From the NCBI GenBank assembly GCA_025359585.1, contig JANYFX010000632.1:1-5186 (forward strand): 5,186 nucleotides of DNA, read 5' to 3'. A model generated the notes under the pieces. That model was not told the origin of the DNA, ran no database searches, and saw only the letters and a list, made by a program, of their open reading frames with translations. The position numbers and the translations under genes were made by a program. Each line of letters opens with the position of its first letter. The first letter of the stretch is position 1. The stretch is from Rhizobacter sp. (lineage in GTDB: Bacteria > Pseudomonadota > Gammaproteobacteria > Burkholderiales > Burkholderiaceae_C). Positions 4,775-5,186 of the stretch are shown here, piece by piece.

Positions 4775-5186
4775 GTGAACTTCGCCTTCGAACCCGAACC
4801 CCGCGTCACCGTGCCGGTCGCCGGCACCGACACCGTCTTCCCGGTGCGCCGCATCTACTGCGTCGGCCGCAACTACGCGGCGCACGCGCGCGAGATGGGT
4901 TTCGACCCCGACCGCGAGCCGCCGTTCTTCTTCTGCAAGCCCGACAACGCGACCGTCGTCGTGCTGCCCGGTCAGACCGTGGACGTGCACTACCCGAGCC
5001 AGAGCAGCGACTACCAGCACGAGATCGAACTTGTCGTCGCCATCGGCAAGGCCGGGCGCGACATCCCGGTGGAACAGGCCAACGCTCACGTGTTCGGTTA
5101 TGCCGTAGGCCTGGACATGACACGCCGCGACCTGCAGCTGAAGCTGCGCGACAAGGGCCGGCCGTGGGAACTGGGCAAGGCTTTCG
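4775..5186 (+). CDS. Fumarylacetoacetate hydrolase-family protein, probable fumarylpyruvate hydrolase (3'-truncated by window edge)
   Basis: The first 137 residues are visible, out of about 230 expected. The order of motifs is that of FAH-fold hydrolases: RIYCVGRNYAAHA (26-38), PPFFFCKP (49-56), YQHEIELVVAIGK (80-92) with metal ligands E83 and E85, and YAVGLDMTRRDLQ (109-121) with metal ligand D114. The pattern RNYxxHAREMGxDPDREPPFFF is close to NagK-type fumarylpyruvate hydrolases, which split the last gentisate-pathway intermediate into fumarate and pyruvate. Position next to the monooxygenase supports this. The start is GTG at 4775, preceded by GGAG at 4764-4767 with seven bases of spacing. 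A TTG at 4748 in the same frame lacks such a site. Other FAH-family activities (acylpyruvase, oxaloacetate decarboxylase) cannot be excluded from the N-terminal part alone. Confidence 0.88.
   Translation, partial: MNFAFEPEPRVTVPVAGTDTVFPVRRIYCVGRNYAAHAREMGFDPDREPPFFFCKPDNATVVVLPGQTVDVHYPSQSSDYQHEIELVVAIGKAGRDIPVEQANAHVFGYAVGLDMTRRDLQLKLRDKGRPWELGKAF

Overview
The window is GC-rich throughout, gene-dense and has short intergenic gaps. It looks like chromosome of an environmental betaproteobacterium of the order Burkholderiales (Comamonadaceae/Sphaerotilaceae-like). That placement is inferred from protein style, base composition and the aromatic-degradation context, not from a marker gene. I see no tRNA, rRNA, CRISPR array, insertion sequence, integrase or phage gene. 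No stretch longer than about 130 bases lacks a gene.

Layout: (1) 1-813 (+) is the C-terminal half of an AMP-forming acyl-CoA synthetase, cut by the window edge. (2) It converges on a three-gene minus-strand operon covering 2249-815: a four-helix DUF2975 membrane protein, a 72-residue YozG-type Cro/C1 HTH regulator, and an unrecognised single-pass membrane protein with a conserved-looking C-terminus. The two convergent stop codons are one base apart and lie in the loop of a perfect 15-bp inverted repeat. (3) 2250-2375 is a compact control region. It holds a terminator for the preceding minus-strand gene, a promoter whose spacer is filled by a perfect 9-3-9 palindrome, and a leader hairpin. (4) 2376-2915 (-) is a DUF1697 protein, and 2952-3425 (-) is a MarR-family regulator that probably leads the same transcript. 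(5) 3426-3531 is a divergent promoter region with overlapping -10 boxes and clustered CAGCA/TGCTG half-sites. (6) 3532-4743 (+) is a 3-hydroxybenzoate 6-monooxygenase, followed at 4775 (+) by the start of a fumarylpyruvate hydrolase-type FAA-family protein that runs off the window.

How the genes work together: the right-hand part is the beginning of a gentisate-pathway operon. The monooxygenase would turn 3-hydroxybenzoate into gentisate, and the FAH-family enzyme would split fumarylpyruvate into fumarate and pyruvate. The two middle steps, gentisate 1,2-dioxygenase and maleylpyruvate isomerase, are not in view and may lie beyond position 5186. The divergent MarR protein is the natural candidate for an aromatic-acid-responsive repressor of this operon and of itself. 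The DUF2975/HTH/membrane-protein operon appears to be a separate unit with its own operator. It contains the least understood gene in the window.
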